A stretch of 64,000 nt of DNA from Raphanus sativus. Taxonomy: Eukaryota; Streptophyta; Magnoliopsida; Brassicales; Brassicaceae. Positions 35,726-48,245 of this stretch are shown here, one piece after another (within the stretch, counting starts at the first letter, position 1; each line of letters starts with the position of its first letter). The stretch is from NCBI RefSeq assembly GCF_000801105.2, contig NC_079514.1, positions 49,170,515-49,234,514 of the forward strand. The letters run 5' to 3'. The position numbers and the translations under genes were made by a program. The notes under the pieces are model-generated. The model made no database searches, had not been told where the DNA came from, and saw only the letters and a list, made by a program, of their open reading frames with translations.

Positions 35726-36640
35726 TTACTGCTTCTTTCCACCAGGAGATGATGTATTGTTCATGTTGGCTGTATCTTGATTAAGCAGATTAGTTAACCC
35801 ATTCCCAATCGATTTCCACCAGCTAGACCGCTCGTTACCGGTGCTAGAAGACAGCTCCATAACCCCAGCCGAGTCAGTCTGCAGCTGGGAGAATCTCACA
35901 GCTCCCAACAGCTTTTCAGGAAGCTCTGCATCGGTCTGGCTCTCAATAAGGAACGCGAGATCAACAGTCAGCGTCGTGATGTAACCAAACGCGAGGTGGA
36001 CAATGGCGCTAGCGACCATCGAAGACCCGATATCAACATCAACCTCCACGAAGCTCTCTCCGGAGACGTATTTGCAAGAGAGCGCACGTCCGATGACGCA
36101 TATAGCTTGCTCTCCGACAGCTTTCCTTACGATCCAGGGCCCTTTGACGATGTTTGCAATCAGTTTTAGCCTCGATTTTTTAAACGCGTCGTCTCCTTTC
36201 AGGAACTGGTCCATGAGGGAGCCTTGTGGGATAGGCTCTGTGGAAACAAAGTAGGCCACGGCGCTGTAGTTGTCTTTGTGAGGGAGCTGGAGATTGAACG
36301 CCCATACAAAAGGCTTAGTGGTAGCTGCACTATCCTCTGTTTGAAACTGCTCGTCGATGGCTTTCCTGATTCGGCTGTTTGGATAGGTTAGGATCTCGGA
36401 GAGCTTGGTGGGGCCTTTGACCCAGTCGAAACCAAGAGGCTTTAGAAGGAAGTCGCCAGCGGGTACTTTGACCTTGTCGGAGAAGTAATGTGGTCCTCTG
36501 ACCATGAATGTGTCGGGAGATGGTGTTGTCCAACTGTTTCTGGAGTCCTTGCTGTCTGGACTAAGACACGGAACAGCTCCTTCTGATTTGACTCTTTTGA
36601 TCCATTCCGGCTCAGTTTCTTCACCGGAGGAGGCAGACAT
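35726..36640 (-). CDS. DUF1336 / EDR2-like C-terminal domain protein
   Basis: Single long coding exon, 304 residues, from MSASSGEETEPEW to SSPGGKKQ. The DUF1336 (EDR2_C) domain fills most of it: DTFMVRGPHYFSDKVKVPAG, LGFDWVKGPTKLSEI, FVWAFNLQLPHKDNYSAV, IPQGSLMDQFLKGDDAFKKS, KLIANIVKGPWIVRKAVGE, YVSGESFVEVDVDIGSS and AFGYITTLTVDLAFLIE. No START or PH domain, unlike EDR2 itself. Function unknown; full-length EDR2 is a lipid-binding negative regulator of defence. The open frame extends upstream to 36736, but a TGCAG acceptor lies just before the chosen ATG (36638-36640), so the upstream part is 5' UTR intron. Leader exons probably reach about 37250. Positional match At1g06050. Confidence 0.88.
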   Translation of the reverse strand: MSASSGEETEPEWIKRVKSEGAVPCLSPDSKDSRNSWTTPSPDTFMVRGPHYFSDKVKVPAGDFLLKPLGFDWVKGPTKLSEILTYPNSRIRKAIDEQFQTEDSAATTKPFVWAFNLQLPHKDNYSAVAYFVSTEPIPQGSLMDQFLKGDDAFKKSRLKLIANIVKGPWIVRKAVGEQAICVIGRALSCKYVSGESFVEVDVDIGSSMVASAIVHLAFGYITTLTVDLAFLIESQTDAELPEKLLGAVRFSQLQTDSAGVMELSSSTGNERSSWWKSIGNGLTNLLNQDTANMNNTSSPGGKKQ

Positions 36641-37536
36641 ATCTTGTTGGAAACCTGCAACAAACAAGCATCCTTTGAGTAAGCTACTCTCATGTATAAT
36701 GTACTGAAGAACACGCCAGCCATCAAGAAAGAACAAAGCGTATCGTAATATGGCACGAAAGAGTTTTAAAGATTAAAACTTTTACAGTGATCACAATCAA
36801 ATTAAGCACACGATCACACAATATGATTATGTGAGTTACAAGGAACCCTAGCTAACCCTTGATGATCTGAAATAACATTGCAAGAAACCACATATCCCCC
36901 CAGAAATCAAAGATGCAATATTTGATAATCTATTCATACACCTTAATTATCACCAGAAAAAGGAGAAAAGTTCAACAACCTTGTTAAAGATAAACAGAGG
37001 AATCGAAACCCAGAAAAAGAGAAAACTTTTGGAGAGGTTCACGAAGATTCAGGGATAAATGATCAGATGGAACTTTTTTTTAAAATTAGAATAATTCCAA
37101 GTTCAAAGATAATTAATTAAACTAATCACAGGGAGAAAGTAAAACCTTTTCAGCTGATGAAGAGACGGATTCTCCCCCAAAAACCCTAATTCCACAATTT
37201 CAAAAGATTTTTCTTTGATTTTTTTTATTTTGGTTATGAAACGGAAGCTGCGAGCAGATTCTTCAAAAAAAAAATTGAATTAATACTAAGAAAAATAAAA
37301 GCATACAGGAAAGTTTTTTATATTGATTGCTATCAGAGAAAAAATGGAAAACCCCCAAATACAAATTACTGTATTCCTAAAATCAAATTAGTAATACTAT
37401 CGTTTTTAATTACAAAACAATGTCTTTTTTTTTTTTTACTTTATACTAAAATTAATAAAGAAAAAAATGAAAATTCCAGGTTATTTACTTTTTTTTTAAA
37501 TAATAATTCTCGTCTCTTTTTGATTAAACGTTTCAG

Positions 37537-38463
37537 AAATGATGCATCTTGTACTGGAGAAAAAGGCGTTGTTGGAGGCTATTGAGCTAGCTCAAGACTT
37601 GATTGAGAAAAACAAGGATTTACACTTCCATCTTCTTTGCCTTCATTTTCTTGAGCTTAGATGTGCTGCCAAGTGGTGAGAACTTTTGTTTTGCCTGTTA
37701 GTGTTCCTCAGTGCATTGAAATCTTTTATAAACTGGTTTCTCTCTCCATGTGACAGCCCTGAAGCTCTTGAATCTGCTCAGACAAGGTTGGTGGCTCTTT
37801 TTGGGGATGTCCCAAAATATGTCGAAAAGCTTCAAGTTAAAGTCTCTGAATCTTTGATGAATTGGCGCAGATTATGTTTTCTCTTCTCCAAATGATGGAA
37901 GCTGTTAGTTGAAAAGTTGAAACCAGTTTGTTTCCCTCTGTGTGTGGCAGGCCACAATACAGTTGCTGACTTGTGATTTTGAAGACCCTGAGCTACCTCA
38001 GATTTACATCTTTCCAGCTTTGAATACAGCCAACAGGTTGCCGATAAACTGAACCGCGCCATTCTTGGTTTGTTCTTTTTTTCTTCCTCCTCCAAGAAAA
38101 TCTCTGTGACTTTTACAGATTATAAGGTTTTTTTAACTCATTTTTTTTCACATCGTCCAGAACATGCAAAAGATACACACCAATGGAAAGGCTCTTACAA
38201 CAGGTGACAGTTGCGAGACAGTACTTGACCCAGGAGTATGGCAAAGTAGTCTTAACATCTCTGTGCTTACTCAGATTTTATCTTTTTTCACTTTAGAAAA
38301 ACCCTGTGGAATATAGTTAGTGCCTGTGTTAAAATAAAACGCTATTTCATGATAGGACGCGTTTCCTCCATTCTCCTTGGAAGATTCTCTCAAAGGCTTA
38401 AGATCGCAGCAGGACGACTCTGAAGTTTGCCAAGAGAAGGATATGCTTAACATTGGCATTTAA
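37537..38463 (+). pseudogene. CTLH/LisH protein gene (GID8/RanBPM-like), 5'-truncated and frame-shifted
   Basis: Remnant of the At1g06060-type LisH-CTLH protein (GID/CTLH E3 complex family). After an AG acceptor at 37534-37536 it reads LVLEKKALLEAIELAQDLIE and KNKDLHFHLLCLHFLEL (CTLH). Then come PEALESAQTRLVALFGDVPK YVEKL, FEDPEL, HLSSFEYSQQVADKLNRAIL, YTPMERLLQQVTVARQYL and, in the last exon, DAFPPFSLEDSLKGL with a stop at 38461-38463. The N-terminal LisH exons are absent: upstream sequence is already the leader of the DUF1336 gene. Frames break between FEDPELPQ and HLSS (about 38005-38010) and between EHAK and YTPMER (about 38172). It cannot make the family protein. Confidence 0.78.
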
Positions 38464-38793
38464 ATACAGAAAAACGCTTTTTGCTTCTCAATGTCTATCT
38501 CCATTGGTTTAAAATCCGTCTTCTAACTCATTTCTCTTTGTAATGAACTAATGATCGTTTATGTAACACATAACTTCAAGATAGATACTTTGCAGACTTA
38601 TGTTACTTTAAACAAGCTTCAAATCCAAAACCAAGCGAGAGATGATTCAATAACATAACAGAACAAAAGCCAAAGAATTTGAATATGGTTTTGGTTAATA
38701 AAAGACTACAGACAAAGGCTTCACTAACAGCTTCTACGGTGCGTCTTGTTTTCCACCAAACTGGACACTAACAACAGTCAACAACAACAATCT

Positions 38794-40404
<1,611 letters not shown>

Positions 40405-40949
40405 TTCCCAGATTGGTTCCTTGGTAACTACGAAAGTCGCAATCCCTAAATCAAAAACGGAAACCCTAAAAAAGAGAAAGATTGTATTTTTAGACACTTA
40501 CAGAGATCTGAACAGCAGAATGACACAAAGAGAGATCGGCGAGAGACGAGAGAGTTGTTGAATTGAGTAATTATCTGAGAAAGTTTGGGTTTTTCCAGAA
40601 AAAAGGAAAAAAAAATTATCAGAGAGATCCGAGGAGGAAGAAGAAGACGAACATTCTCTCTTACTCTTTTTAAAACGATGTCGTTCTGTGGTGTTCGGTT
40701 TAGTGAATTATTATTGCACAAGTACGAAACGAAACGGTAGTAGAACCGTGTGTACCGTCTTGGTCGGAAGTTGGGAGATAATCAGGTGCTTTAGCGTGTT
40801 GATATCAACGATGTTTACTGCCCGTTGGATCATTTAGATGATCATTTCACGTTCCTTTTTTTAACGCGGAGACAATTATGTTCGTCAAATTGGTTCACGT
40901 GGTTGTTCATTTTTTGGTGGACCGTCGAGTGCTGCGAATATAATACGTA

Positions 40950-41599
40950 CTAGATTTTGACCCGCGCTTTGGAAGCGCGGAATATTTTACGATGAAAAAT
41001 TTCACTAATAATCACAAATATTTTGGTAATTTTTAAAGAGTGTGTATTTAAAATATTTTTGCATTTAAATCAGTGTTTTTAAATTCAACCCGATTGTGAT
41101 TATACCGGTTAATCCGGAGATCTGACAATTCAATTTAGGTTTTTAAAATATACATATTAAAAAAAATCACTAAAACCCGAGACTAACCGATTGAACTGAT
41201 GGATGACCGATATGTAATCTAATTGGATTTAAATTGTAATAGTTTCATAATTTGTAATCTTATAATCCAAATTTTAAAGTTCATTATTTCGCAATTTATG
41301 AAATTATAACATTTCTACAAAATTTTAAAGAAAAAATGATATATATAAAATAACTAAGATTAATTATTGTATTGTTTGGAAACATTGATAGTAGTATAAA
41401 AATATATTATTTGGAAACATTGATAGTAGTATAAAGAAATAAGTATATTGTTTGGAAACATGAATAGTAGTATAAAGAAAGGAACATTAGTGATTTAATG
41501 TAGGTTTAACTATAAAGTATAAAGGTGTATTTAATTTAAAAACTTACAAAATAAATGTTAGGTCCAACAGAATGTTTCTGTTTTAATAAGATAGATAGA
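40950..41599 (-). mobile_element. Non-autonomous Helitron, 650 bp, apparently complete
   Basis: On the minus strand the 3' end has the Helitron signature: a hairpin CCGCGCTTCCAAAGCGCGG, a short spacer GTCAAAAT and terminal CTAG, followed by host T (40949). The 5' end on the minus strand reads TCTATCTATCTTATTAAAAC, preceded by host A (41600), the usual A|T insertion site. No Rep/helicase coding. The interior contains near-repeats of GTTTGGAAACATTGATAGT (three copies, 41360-41470). A second copy of its 3' part lies in the opposite orientation at 47473-47757. Confidence 0.75.
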
Positions 41600-42347
41600 T
41601 TAACAGTCTTAGTAAAAAAAAAAAAAATGATTCCAAAATGCAAGTCATCATCGCAATTAATCTTAGGTTTTATGCAGTGGGGTATGTAGGGAAAGATCCA
41701 TTACTCGGAGAAAGTTAGATATTCTATGTCTAATTTTTTAATGTTTAACATAATTTATCACTAAATTTGCTCTAGAAGATTACCTATTCACAATTCTTCA
41801 GCTTAGCTATTTTGATCCGGCTTAATTTCAAAAAAAAAAATTATAGTATTTGACTTAGAGAAGGTGGACGATGATCCGTTCCATTTAACAGTAAGATTTT
41901 AGTGTCAAGTTGGTTAAGCCCTATTGAAAGCCACCCAGGACCTCTTCTTAGGGAGACATGGAGTGCGACGGTCCAACTCAATCCTGTATGTCAATAATTA
42001 AAACAAAACTGAAAATTTTCCATACAAAAATGTATATATGTATATATTATTTTGGTTCCATAATACCAAAATCTTCTTCCAAAAGAAAAACTATACTAAA
42101 ATTTTCTAAAGGTTTATTTATCAAAACGCAAAAATATACTAAAAAATCAAACGTAAAAGACCAAAAAAAAAACTTTTCCCTAGGGTCCAAAATAATTTTG
42201 GCCAGTGATGGCTAAAAGTTAAGAAAATTCACACTTCCTGACTTTTCAAAGCATAGATTTAGAGAGACATTCATGAACGGTGGATTTAATGGATAATATT
42301 CCAAAAACTAGTGAATGATATAACTCGATGACTTTGGTTCATTTCAT

Positions 42348-42353
42348 TGACTT
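42348..42353 (+). promoter_or_regulatory. W-box upstream of the first glucanase gene
   Basis: TTGACT about 80 bp before the ATG at 42431. WRKY factors bind TTGAC(C/T). One site alone is weak evidence; it fits a defence-type glucanase. Confidence 0.3.
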
Positions 42354-42430
42354 ACAAGTCACCCATTTTACTCTTGGAATAAAACAAAACCGTTCTCTTA
42401 AACATTATCTTTCATTGTTATTTCGTGAAG

Positions 42431-43473
42431 ATGTATCATCATCGATCGAGTTGCTTCGCCTCAGCACCACTGTTACTGCTTATTCACAGCTTCCTACTTG
42501 CTTCCTTCTTCGACACGGCAGGTCCAGTTCTTAACCTATTGATGATATCATAATTTGATTTAAAAGTGTTATTTTCTTTGCGGATGATGTTTAATTCGGA
42601 AATGTAGCGGCGCAGATCGGGGTGTGCTACGGGAAAATCGGAAACAACCTGCCACGTCCCGCAGACGTGGTTGCGTTTTACCGGCAGCGTAACATCAAGC
42701 TGATGCGGCTTTACTATCCCGACCATGAGGCTCTCACCGCTCTAAATGGCTCCAACTTCGAACTTATACTCGATGTTCCAAACTCGGATATCCAGCGTAT
42801 TGCCTCCAACCAATCGGAAGCCGACACATGGGTAGACAACAACGTCCGCAACTACACAAAGGGTGTCAGATTCCGCTACATATCGGTAGGGAACGAGGTG
42901 AATTACTCGGACACATCCGCGGGGTTTGTCCTCCCCGCAATGCGTAACATGGAGAGAGCTGTTTCAGACCTCGGGATCAAGGTCTCCACAACTATAGGCA
43001 CTAGCGGTTTTAATTGGTTTCCGCCCTCGGACGCATTGTTCACATCGAATTTTCGGATCTTTATTGACCCAGTGTTATCTTTCTTGGTAATCAAGAAATC
43101 TCCCCTGCTCGTGAATATCGACACTTACTTCACCTACGTTAACACGAGAGACCTGAGTTTGGAATATGCTCTGTTAACTTCAAATAAGACTTTATTCAGT
43201 GACGGCTCATACTCATACCGAGACCTCTTCCTCACACTCCTAGACACTATGTACGCGGCACTGGAGGAATCAAGAGCCGGATCAGTGAAGATCGTGGTGG
43301 CCGAGAGCGGTTGGCCAACATCGGGAGGAACCGCTGCGAGTGAGGACAATGCAAGAACTTATGTGAACAATTTGATACGAATTGTGAAGAGTGGATCTCC
43401 AAGGAGGCCAGAGCTGCCTATCGAGACTTATTTATTGTTGGATTTTGATGTCAGTTTTCAGAATAATTGTTAA
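42431..43473 (+). CDS. GH17 beta-1,3-glucanase, C-terminally truncated (copy 1)
   Basis: Endo-1,3-beta-glucanase of the PR-2/BG group, which would hydrolyse callose or fungal glucan outside the cell. Exon 1 (42431-42521) encodes a signal peptide (MYHHRSSCFASAPLLLLIHS, Leu-rich, then ASFFDTA). Exon 2 (42608-43473) starts [20 protein letters not shown]. The catalytic acid Glu is in [11 protein letters not shown] and the nucleophile Glu in VVAESGWPTSGG. The frame is open for 318 residues, but the family C-terminus ([11 protein letters not shown].. to the GVRFN-like end, about 35-40 residues) is replaced by ETYLLLDFDVSFQNNC and a stop. The missing part includes conserved residues of the catalytic cleft, so activity is doubtful. 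It lies tail-to-tail with the GlcNAc-1-P transferase gene, 400 bp away. Copy 3 has the same altered end. Confidence 0.85.
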
Positions 43474-43873
43474 GCTCATCTCTCGGCATCAAGGTTTGGA
43501 CATAGGAGAGGATTCATTCTGTTTTGCTTTTATGTCGTTGTTAAACTATTATATAAAATGTCAAATTCAACCATTACAGACACATGATATCACTGATGAT
43601 GGCTACAACGTTTTGTATAGAAGTGGGCAAACTGAACCAAACCATCCAAATCAAACCAAAATCTATTATCAATCATTTGGTTAAAGATACCACGATATGA
43701 ATATATTGCTATTTTTGAGATTCACTCGACTTGATCTCGTTTAAGGATGAAAAGTGAACTACAACAATGATGCTAAATGGATATACTAAAAAAAAAGTTC
43801 GTATTGTGTGTTTTGTGAAGGCAGAGAGATAAAATAGAGGAACCTTTTAAAGATTCTTCATGATGCAAAGGTT

Positions 43874-46747
43874 TTATTTGTACCAACCAGCAAGAAAATG
43901 CCTAAGCAGGAAACAGAAGGCGCAAGCTAGTGCCTGCAACACATCACACAAAAACCAAATTTGTAATCTCTCTCTCTCTCGCAAGTAGTAATAAGCCAAC
44001 TTGTGTTTAGAGATGAATGGACATTAACAAGCTTACCTGGAAAACAAGAAGATGAATACAAAGAGACTTCTCTGTTTTCCTACCAAATATCCTCAGGTAA
44101 ACATTGACAAGGGTTCCATCTTTTGTTCCCGTTAACAAACCCGTTGCAGGATCAAACCTGGTTCGAAAGAGAGAGAGTGAAAGAGTCATGTGTTGTCGGC
44201 TCTGCAACTATGTAACCGAGGGAAAAAAATAGCTTACTTGGGGAGACGATGCCGTGGACATTTCACAATGCCAGCAAGCTAAAGAGTTACACAACAGCTA
44301 GTTAGATGCTTACTAAGAAAGCGTGAGAGAGAGAGAGAAAGGCGATCAAACCTGTGGAAGCGACAACAGAAAGTTCAACACTTGAGGAAGAAAAAAGATT
44401 AGGAGGGTTTCACTGCAAAGGAGGATTGAGTTAGTTGGAGGCTTCACACTTTAGTTAGATGCAAAAACATGGTATGTACGGCTGGAAACACACCTGAAGT
44501 GACCTAGAATGCCAGCAACTGCCATAGTCATCCCTGCAAAGACTGTATAAGTGTCTCCAACAAAAACTGCAGAAGGATACCTAACAACATTGAATGTGGT
44601 TAGATTAACCATTAGCTTTTTAACCATTTCAAGGCTTTCAGAGAAAGTATTACCAGTTGAAAGCAAGCATTGCCAAGGATGTTGCCATCAACGGCTGAGT
44701 AAGATATATAGAGAAGGCATGAGCTTGACGCAACTCAGTATCCACAGATGCTCCGATTTGCATAACGTTGTGTATCAAAATCTACAAGTAACTGAGATGC
44801 ATCACACATGAAGGGAAATGGGACGAAAGAATGAAGAGTTCAAACGCATTTTTGACTGCAGAACTTACAGCAGCTGCAATAACTACGGTTTGACCGATCT
44901 CAAGGCCATTCAGACCAGCGTGGATGTTTATAGAGTTAGTGCAAAAGACAGCCAATAACGCCATATATAACTTATATATCCGTCCTGCCAGGATAACAAA
45001 TTCAATTAAGAACATGATATAACACTATGCAAAAAAGGAAGAGCTGTACCTAGATCAAGTATCTCCAAGCCAACATAGGAAACAAGAGGTTTTGGTATGA
45101 CGATAGTTGTATGTCCAGCATAAGCCATTAGTAGTGGAAGTGTTGCAAAAGATGGTAAGAGAAGTTTCCTGCGTATTTGACAAGAATTAATATGTTAGAT
45201 AGAAGTTCGCATATGAACTTTAAATAAAACAATTATAAGAAGTGCACCTACACTCTCCAAGGCACATCAAGGACATCATCTACAAATCCAAGCAAGATCA
45301 TGAAGCAGATAGACGCCAGTGCTGCATTGTACTCCACAAGCCACTGCATAGAGAGATTGATGAAAATGGGTCTTCAAAAAGCAATAAACAACAACAGGGC
45401 TTTAAACATGCGAAGCATAAACAATGACCCATTCAGCCAAAAGAAAAGAGTGATCCAGCTTGTAGATCAGAGTACAGAACACACTTACCAACGAGTCTTC
45501 AGTGAAGTTAAAGAACTGAAATATTATCGCCACAATCAAGAAGACAATACCGACAACTATTCCCAGTGACTCAGGCCTACAAAGAAACAAGATGAACAAT
45601 GGTAAAAATCAGCCAGACAACAGCTCTTTGATCAGACCAAACAAGCAGAAGTCAGATGTCACAGAGATCAAATCAAAAGCCTAGACTTTGACAGAAACAT
45701 CCATTTCAGGAAAGAAAGTGAACACTAATACTAGTCTGAGACCAAAACAACCAAGGAAACAAATCTAAAGAGGGTAAAGACATACACTTTTAACATAAAT
45801 AAACTAAAGTCAGATGTCAAAGAGATCAAAATCAAGCATAGACTTCGACAGAACATCCATTTCAAACACTAGTACTAAGCTGAAACCAAAACAACCAAGG
45901 AAACAAATCTGAAGAGGGTAAAGACTAACACTTTAGCATAAATAAACTAAAGGCAGATATCACAGAGATCAAATCAAAGCCTAGACTTCGACAGAACTAA
46001 AGGAGAGACAAAGTAAAGAAGACTTTACACTTTAACATCACCCTGAGGAGTGCCACGTTTATTGATATCGAAACCAAACATGTTACGCCTCAGAACGTAA
46101 AGACTTACACTTTAATAATCCGAAATCAGATGTCACAGAGAGATCAAATCAAGTCTAAACTTCAACCAGAAAATCCATTTCAAACACTAGTACTAAGCTG
46201 AAACCAAAACAACCAAGGAAACAAATCTAAAGAGGGTAAAGACTTACACTTTAACATAAATAAATAAACTAAAGTCAGATGTCACAGAGATCCAATCAAA
46301 GCCTAGACTTCGACAGAACATCCATTTCAAACACTAATACTAAGCTGAAACCAAACACAACAAAAGGAGAGACGAAGTAAAAAGAATTTACACTTTAACA
46401 TCTCCCTGAGGAGTGCCACGTTTATTGATATCGAAACCAAACATGTTACGCCTCAGAACGTATCTAGCAGCCACGGGAATCAACTTGAGCGTAACGAAGA
46501 AACCCACCAAGCTAAGCCCAGCGTTGATGAGGATCGGACGCTTGAGCTCACTGTCGACATTGTAGTGGAAACAGAGTAGGTAGAGGTAGAGCGAACAGAG
46601 GAGCGAAGAGATCACCACGATCACGCTCAGTTTCGGCGGTGCGAGACGGAAATCTTCTGTGGAAGCAATGGTGGCCGTCTTCTTCGGCGGCGGCGGCAGT
46701 TGATTCTCGGATTTAGTGACTGAAGAAGCTCTCTTGCGAGCTGTCAT
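43874..46747 (-). CDS. GPT: UDP-GlcNAc:dolichyl-phosphate GlcNAc-1-phosphate transferase (GPT/ALG7)
   Basis: First step of N-glycan precursor assembly at the ER: moves GlcNAc-1-phosphate from UDP-GlcNAc to dolichyl phosphate; the target of tunicamycin. Polytopic membrane protein of about 425 residues. The first exon (46392-46747) starts [20 protein letters not shown], with two hydrophobic helices and [20 protein letters not shown] (family motif). Later exons: [37 protein letters not shown] (FVDDVLD, metal-binding Asp pair); [54 protein letters not shown]; and the last exon [19 protein letters not shown]. All pieces are in frame. The first intron is unusually long and contains a tandem array and a copy of the exon-1 end. 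In Arabidopsis a GPT gene lies close to the BG2/BG3 glucanases. Confidence 0.93.
45648..46391. repeat. Tandem repeat array in GPT intron 1
   Basis: Five imperfect units of about 115-175 bp start near 45648, 45808, 45952, 46127 and 46275. Each begins like GTCAGATGTCACAGAGATCA and contains CCTAGACTTCGACAGAA; most also have CCATTTCAAACACTA and CCAAGGAAACAAATCT, then GGTAAAGACTTACACTTTAA. The last unit runs straight into the exon-1 border. Confidence 0.85.
46029..46099 (-). pseudogene. Copy of the end of GPT exon 1, inside intron 1
   Basis: Seventy-one bp are identical to the last 71 bp of exon 1 (46392-46462) except for one base seen by eye (TCACCC versus TCTCCC). Encodes the [19 protein letters not shown] segment and keeps the same GT splice donor and the adjacent intron stretch (46001-46028). 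No acceptor of its own is evident, so it is probably not an exon, but it offers a second donor. Confidence 0.85.
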
Positions 46748-46959
46748 GGCGGATCCGTTGGATTTTTCTTTCTCGGGTTTTCGCTTATTAAGTTGAAAGT
46801 CTTTTTGTAGCTTTCAGAGCACCACCGCACGCGTCACGAGCCGTAGGTGGACTTGCTAATACGCCACCGTATCGGTAGCTTAAGAAAGTTTTCAATTTCA
46901 TCCCCACAAGAGTTCGATTTATTAAAAATAGCTCAATATAATACAGATTGTATATTTAA

Positions 46960-47372
46960 GATATCAATTTATTAAAAATAGCTCAATATTTAAAAGGTCT
47001 ACTCTCTGGATCTTCATGGCTTCTTCTTTCATTGACCCGCACTCCCGTGTGGATGTATTTTTTTTATAAAATGTATTGTTATTTTTTTTCATGTTAATAT
47101 TAGAATTAGACAAAAAAAAATCAAAATCAAAAAAATCGAACCGATCCCGATCCAAAAAAAAGTAACAACCCGAACCGAAATTAATAAATATTCAAATTAT
47201 TCAAAATTTTGGTATTTAGATTACTGAAACTGAATCCGATTCGAGTCGAAGTATTTCGGATATCCAAATGTATTTGAAAAAGATTTATATATATATATAT
47301 ATATATTTTAAGATTTAATGAATATAAAAAATCCAGAATATATATGGTATTTTTGAATTGGTTTAAATAATT
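46960..47372. repeat. AT-rich dispersed repeat, second copy of the window-start family
   Basis: 46920-46990 contains a short tandem duplication (ATTTATTAAAAATAGCTCAA twice). 47160-47372 resembles 1-230 and contains a (TA)n run at about 47289-47306. It is cut by the assembly gap. Confidence 0.6.
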
Positions 47373-47472
47373 NNNNNNNNNNNNNNNNNNNNNNNNNNNN
47401 NNNNNNNNNNNNNNNNNNNNNNNNNNNNNNNNNNNNNNNNNNNNNNNNNNNNNNNNNNNNNNNNNNNNNNNN
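47373..47472. other. Assembly gap (100 N)
   Basis: Second run of exactly 100 N, between the dispersed repeat and the Helitron 3' part. Confidence 0.99.
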
Positions 47473-47757
47473 TTTAAATCCAATTAGATTACATATCGGT
47501 CATCCATCAGTTCAATCGGTTAGTCTCGAGTTTTAGTGATTTTTTTAATATGTATATTTTAAAAGCCTAAATTGAATTGTCAGATCTCCGGATTAACCGG
47601 TATAATCACAATCGGGTTCAATTTAAAAACACTGATTTAAATGCAAAAATATTTTAAATACACACTCTTTAAAAATTACCAAAATATTTGTTAAATTATT
47701 AATGAAATTTTTCATCGTAAAATATTCCGCGCTTCCAAAGCGCGGGTCAAAATCTAG
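47473..47757 (+). mobile_element. Helitron 3' part, inverted relative to 40950-41599
   Basis: Nearly the reverse complement of 40950-41233. It ends with the same hairpin, spacer GTCAAAAT and CTAG, followed by host T (47758). The 5' part is lost in the gap or absent. Because the two copies face opposite ways, they form an inverted pair 6.5 kb apart. Confidence 0.8.
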
Positions 47758-48039
47758 TTTCAATTAAGATAAAAGGTTTGTTCTACAAGATCGAAACCTA
47801 TACAAAAGAGGCTCTGGCAAAAAAGAAAGGTAAAAAACAGAGCAACTTTATCATGAGCAAAGAGAGGGATGGAGGGTCAGATGAGCCAACATGCCATTAG
47901 ATTCATGAATCGCTTGCGCTTTCGCCAAGCATTAATAGAGTTGATGGTATGCCTGTCGATCTCCCGGAAGGTAGCTAACGGAGGCGTCAAGGCTTGATTA
48001 TGCAGCATGTTGTTTCTATGCAGCATTTTGGAATCATGG

Positions 48040-48245
48040 TAAAAGCCAGTAATCACACGTCTATTGAGGACCATTGTATTGTATCCTAACGTCGTTAGAC
48101 AAACTAATCATCATCAATTATGGTAAGATGGCTTTCGTTACTAATAGTTCTTGAAATCATCAATGGAACTCTAGTTATTTCTCCTTAGTTAGACGATAAT
48201 TTCCGAAAGTTCTGAAGTTTATCTATACAGGAAACATTATAGCCA
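48040..48245. repeat. Direct repeat, left copy (partner 61066-61265)
   Basis: Shared words include AATCACACGTCTATTG, GACCATTG, TTGTATCCTAAC, GTTACTAATAGTTCTTGA and GACGATAATTTCCGAAAG. No coding content recognised; a 65-codon minus-strand frame overlapping it (47877-48074) has no family I know. Confidence 0.8.

Larger units (their letters stand above)
41630..43935 (+). repeat. Inverted duplication, left arm (glucanase copy 1 and flanks)
   Basis: Matches 56204-61045 on the opposite strand: promoter part (GGGGTATGTAGGGAAAGATC, GGAGTGCGACGGTCCA), signal-peptide exon, catalytic exon, 3' flank, and the last exon of the GlcNAc-1-P transferase. The right arm is longer because of later insertions. 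Similarity by eye is high but with many substitutions, so the duplication is not recent. Confidence 0.85.

Noticed and set aside
43874..46747. MraY/WecA-type bacterial transferase brought by transfer
   Set aside because: Multi-exon eukaryotic gene with the ALG7/GPT sequence type; no sign of transfer.
47877..48074. 65-codon minus-strand frame at 47.9 kb
   Set aside because: No recognisable family, no splice context, and it overlaps a duplicated non-coding segment.
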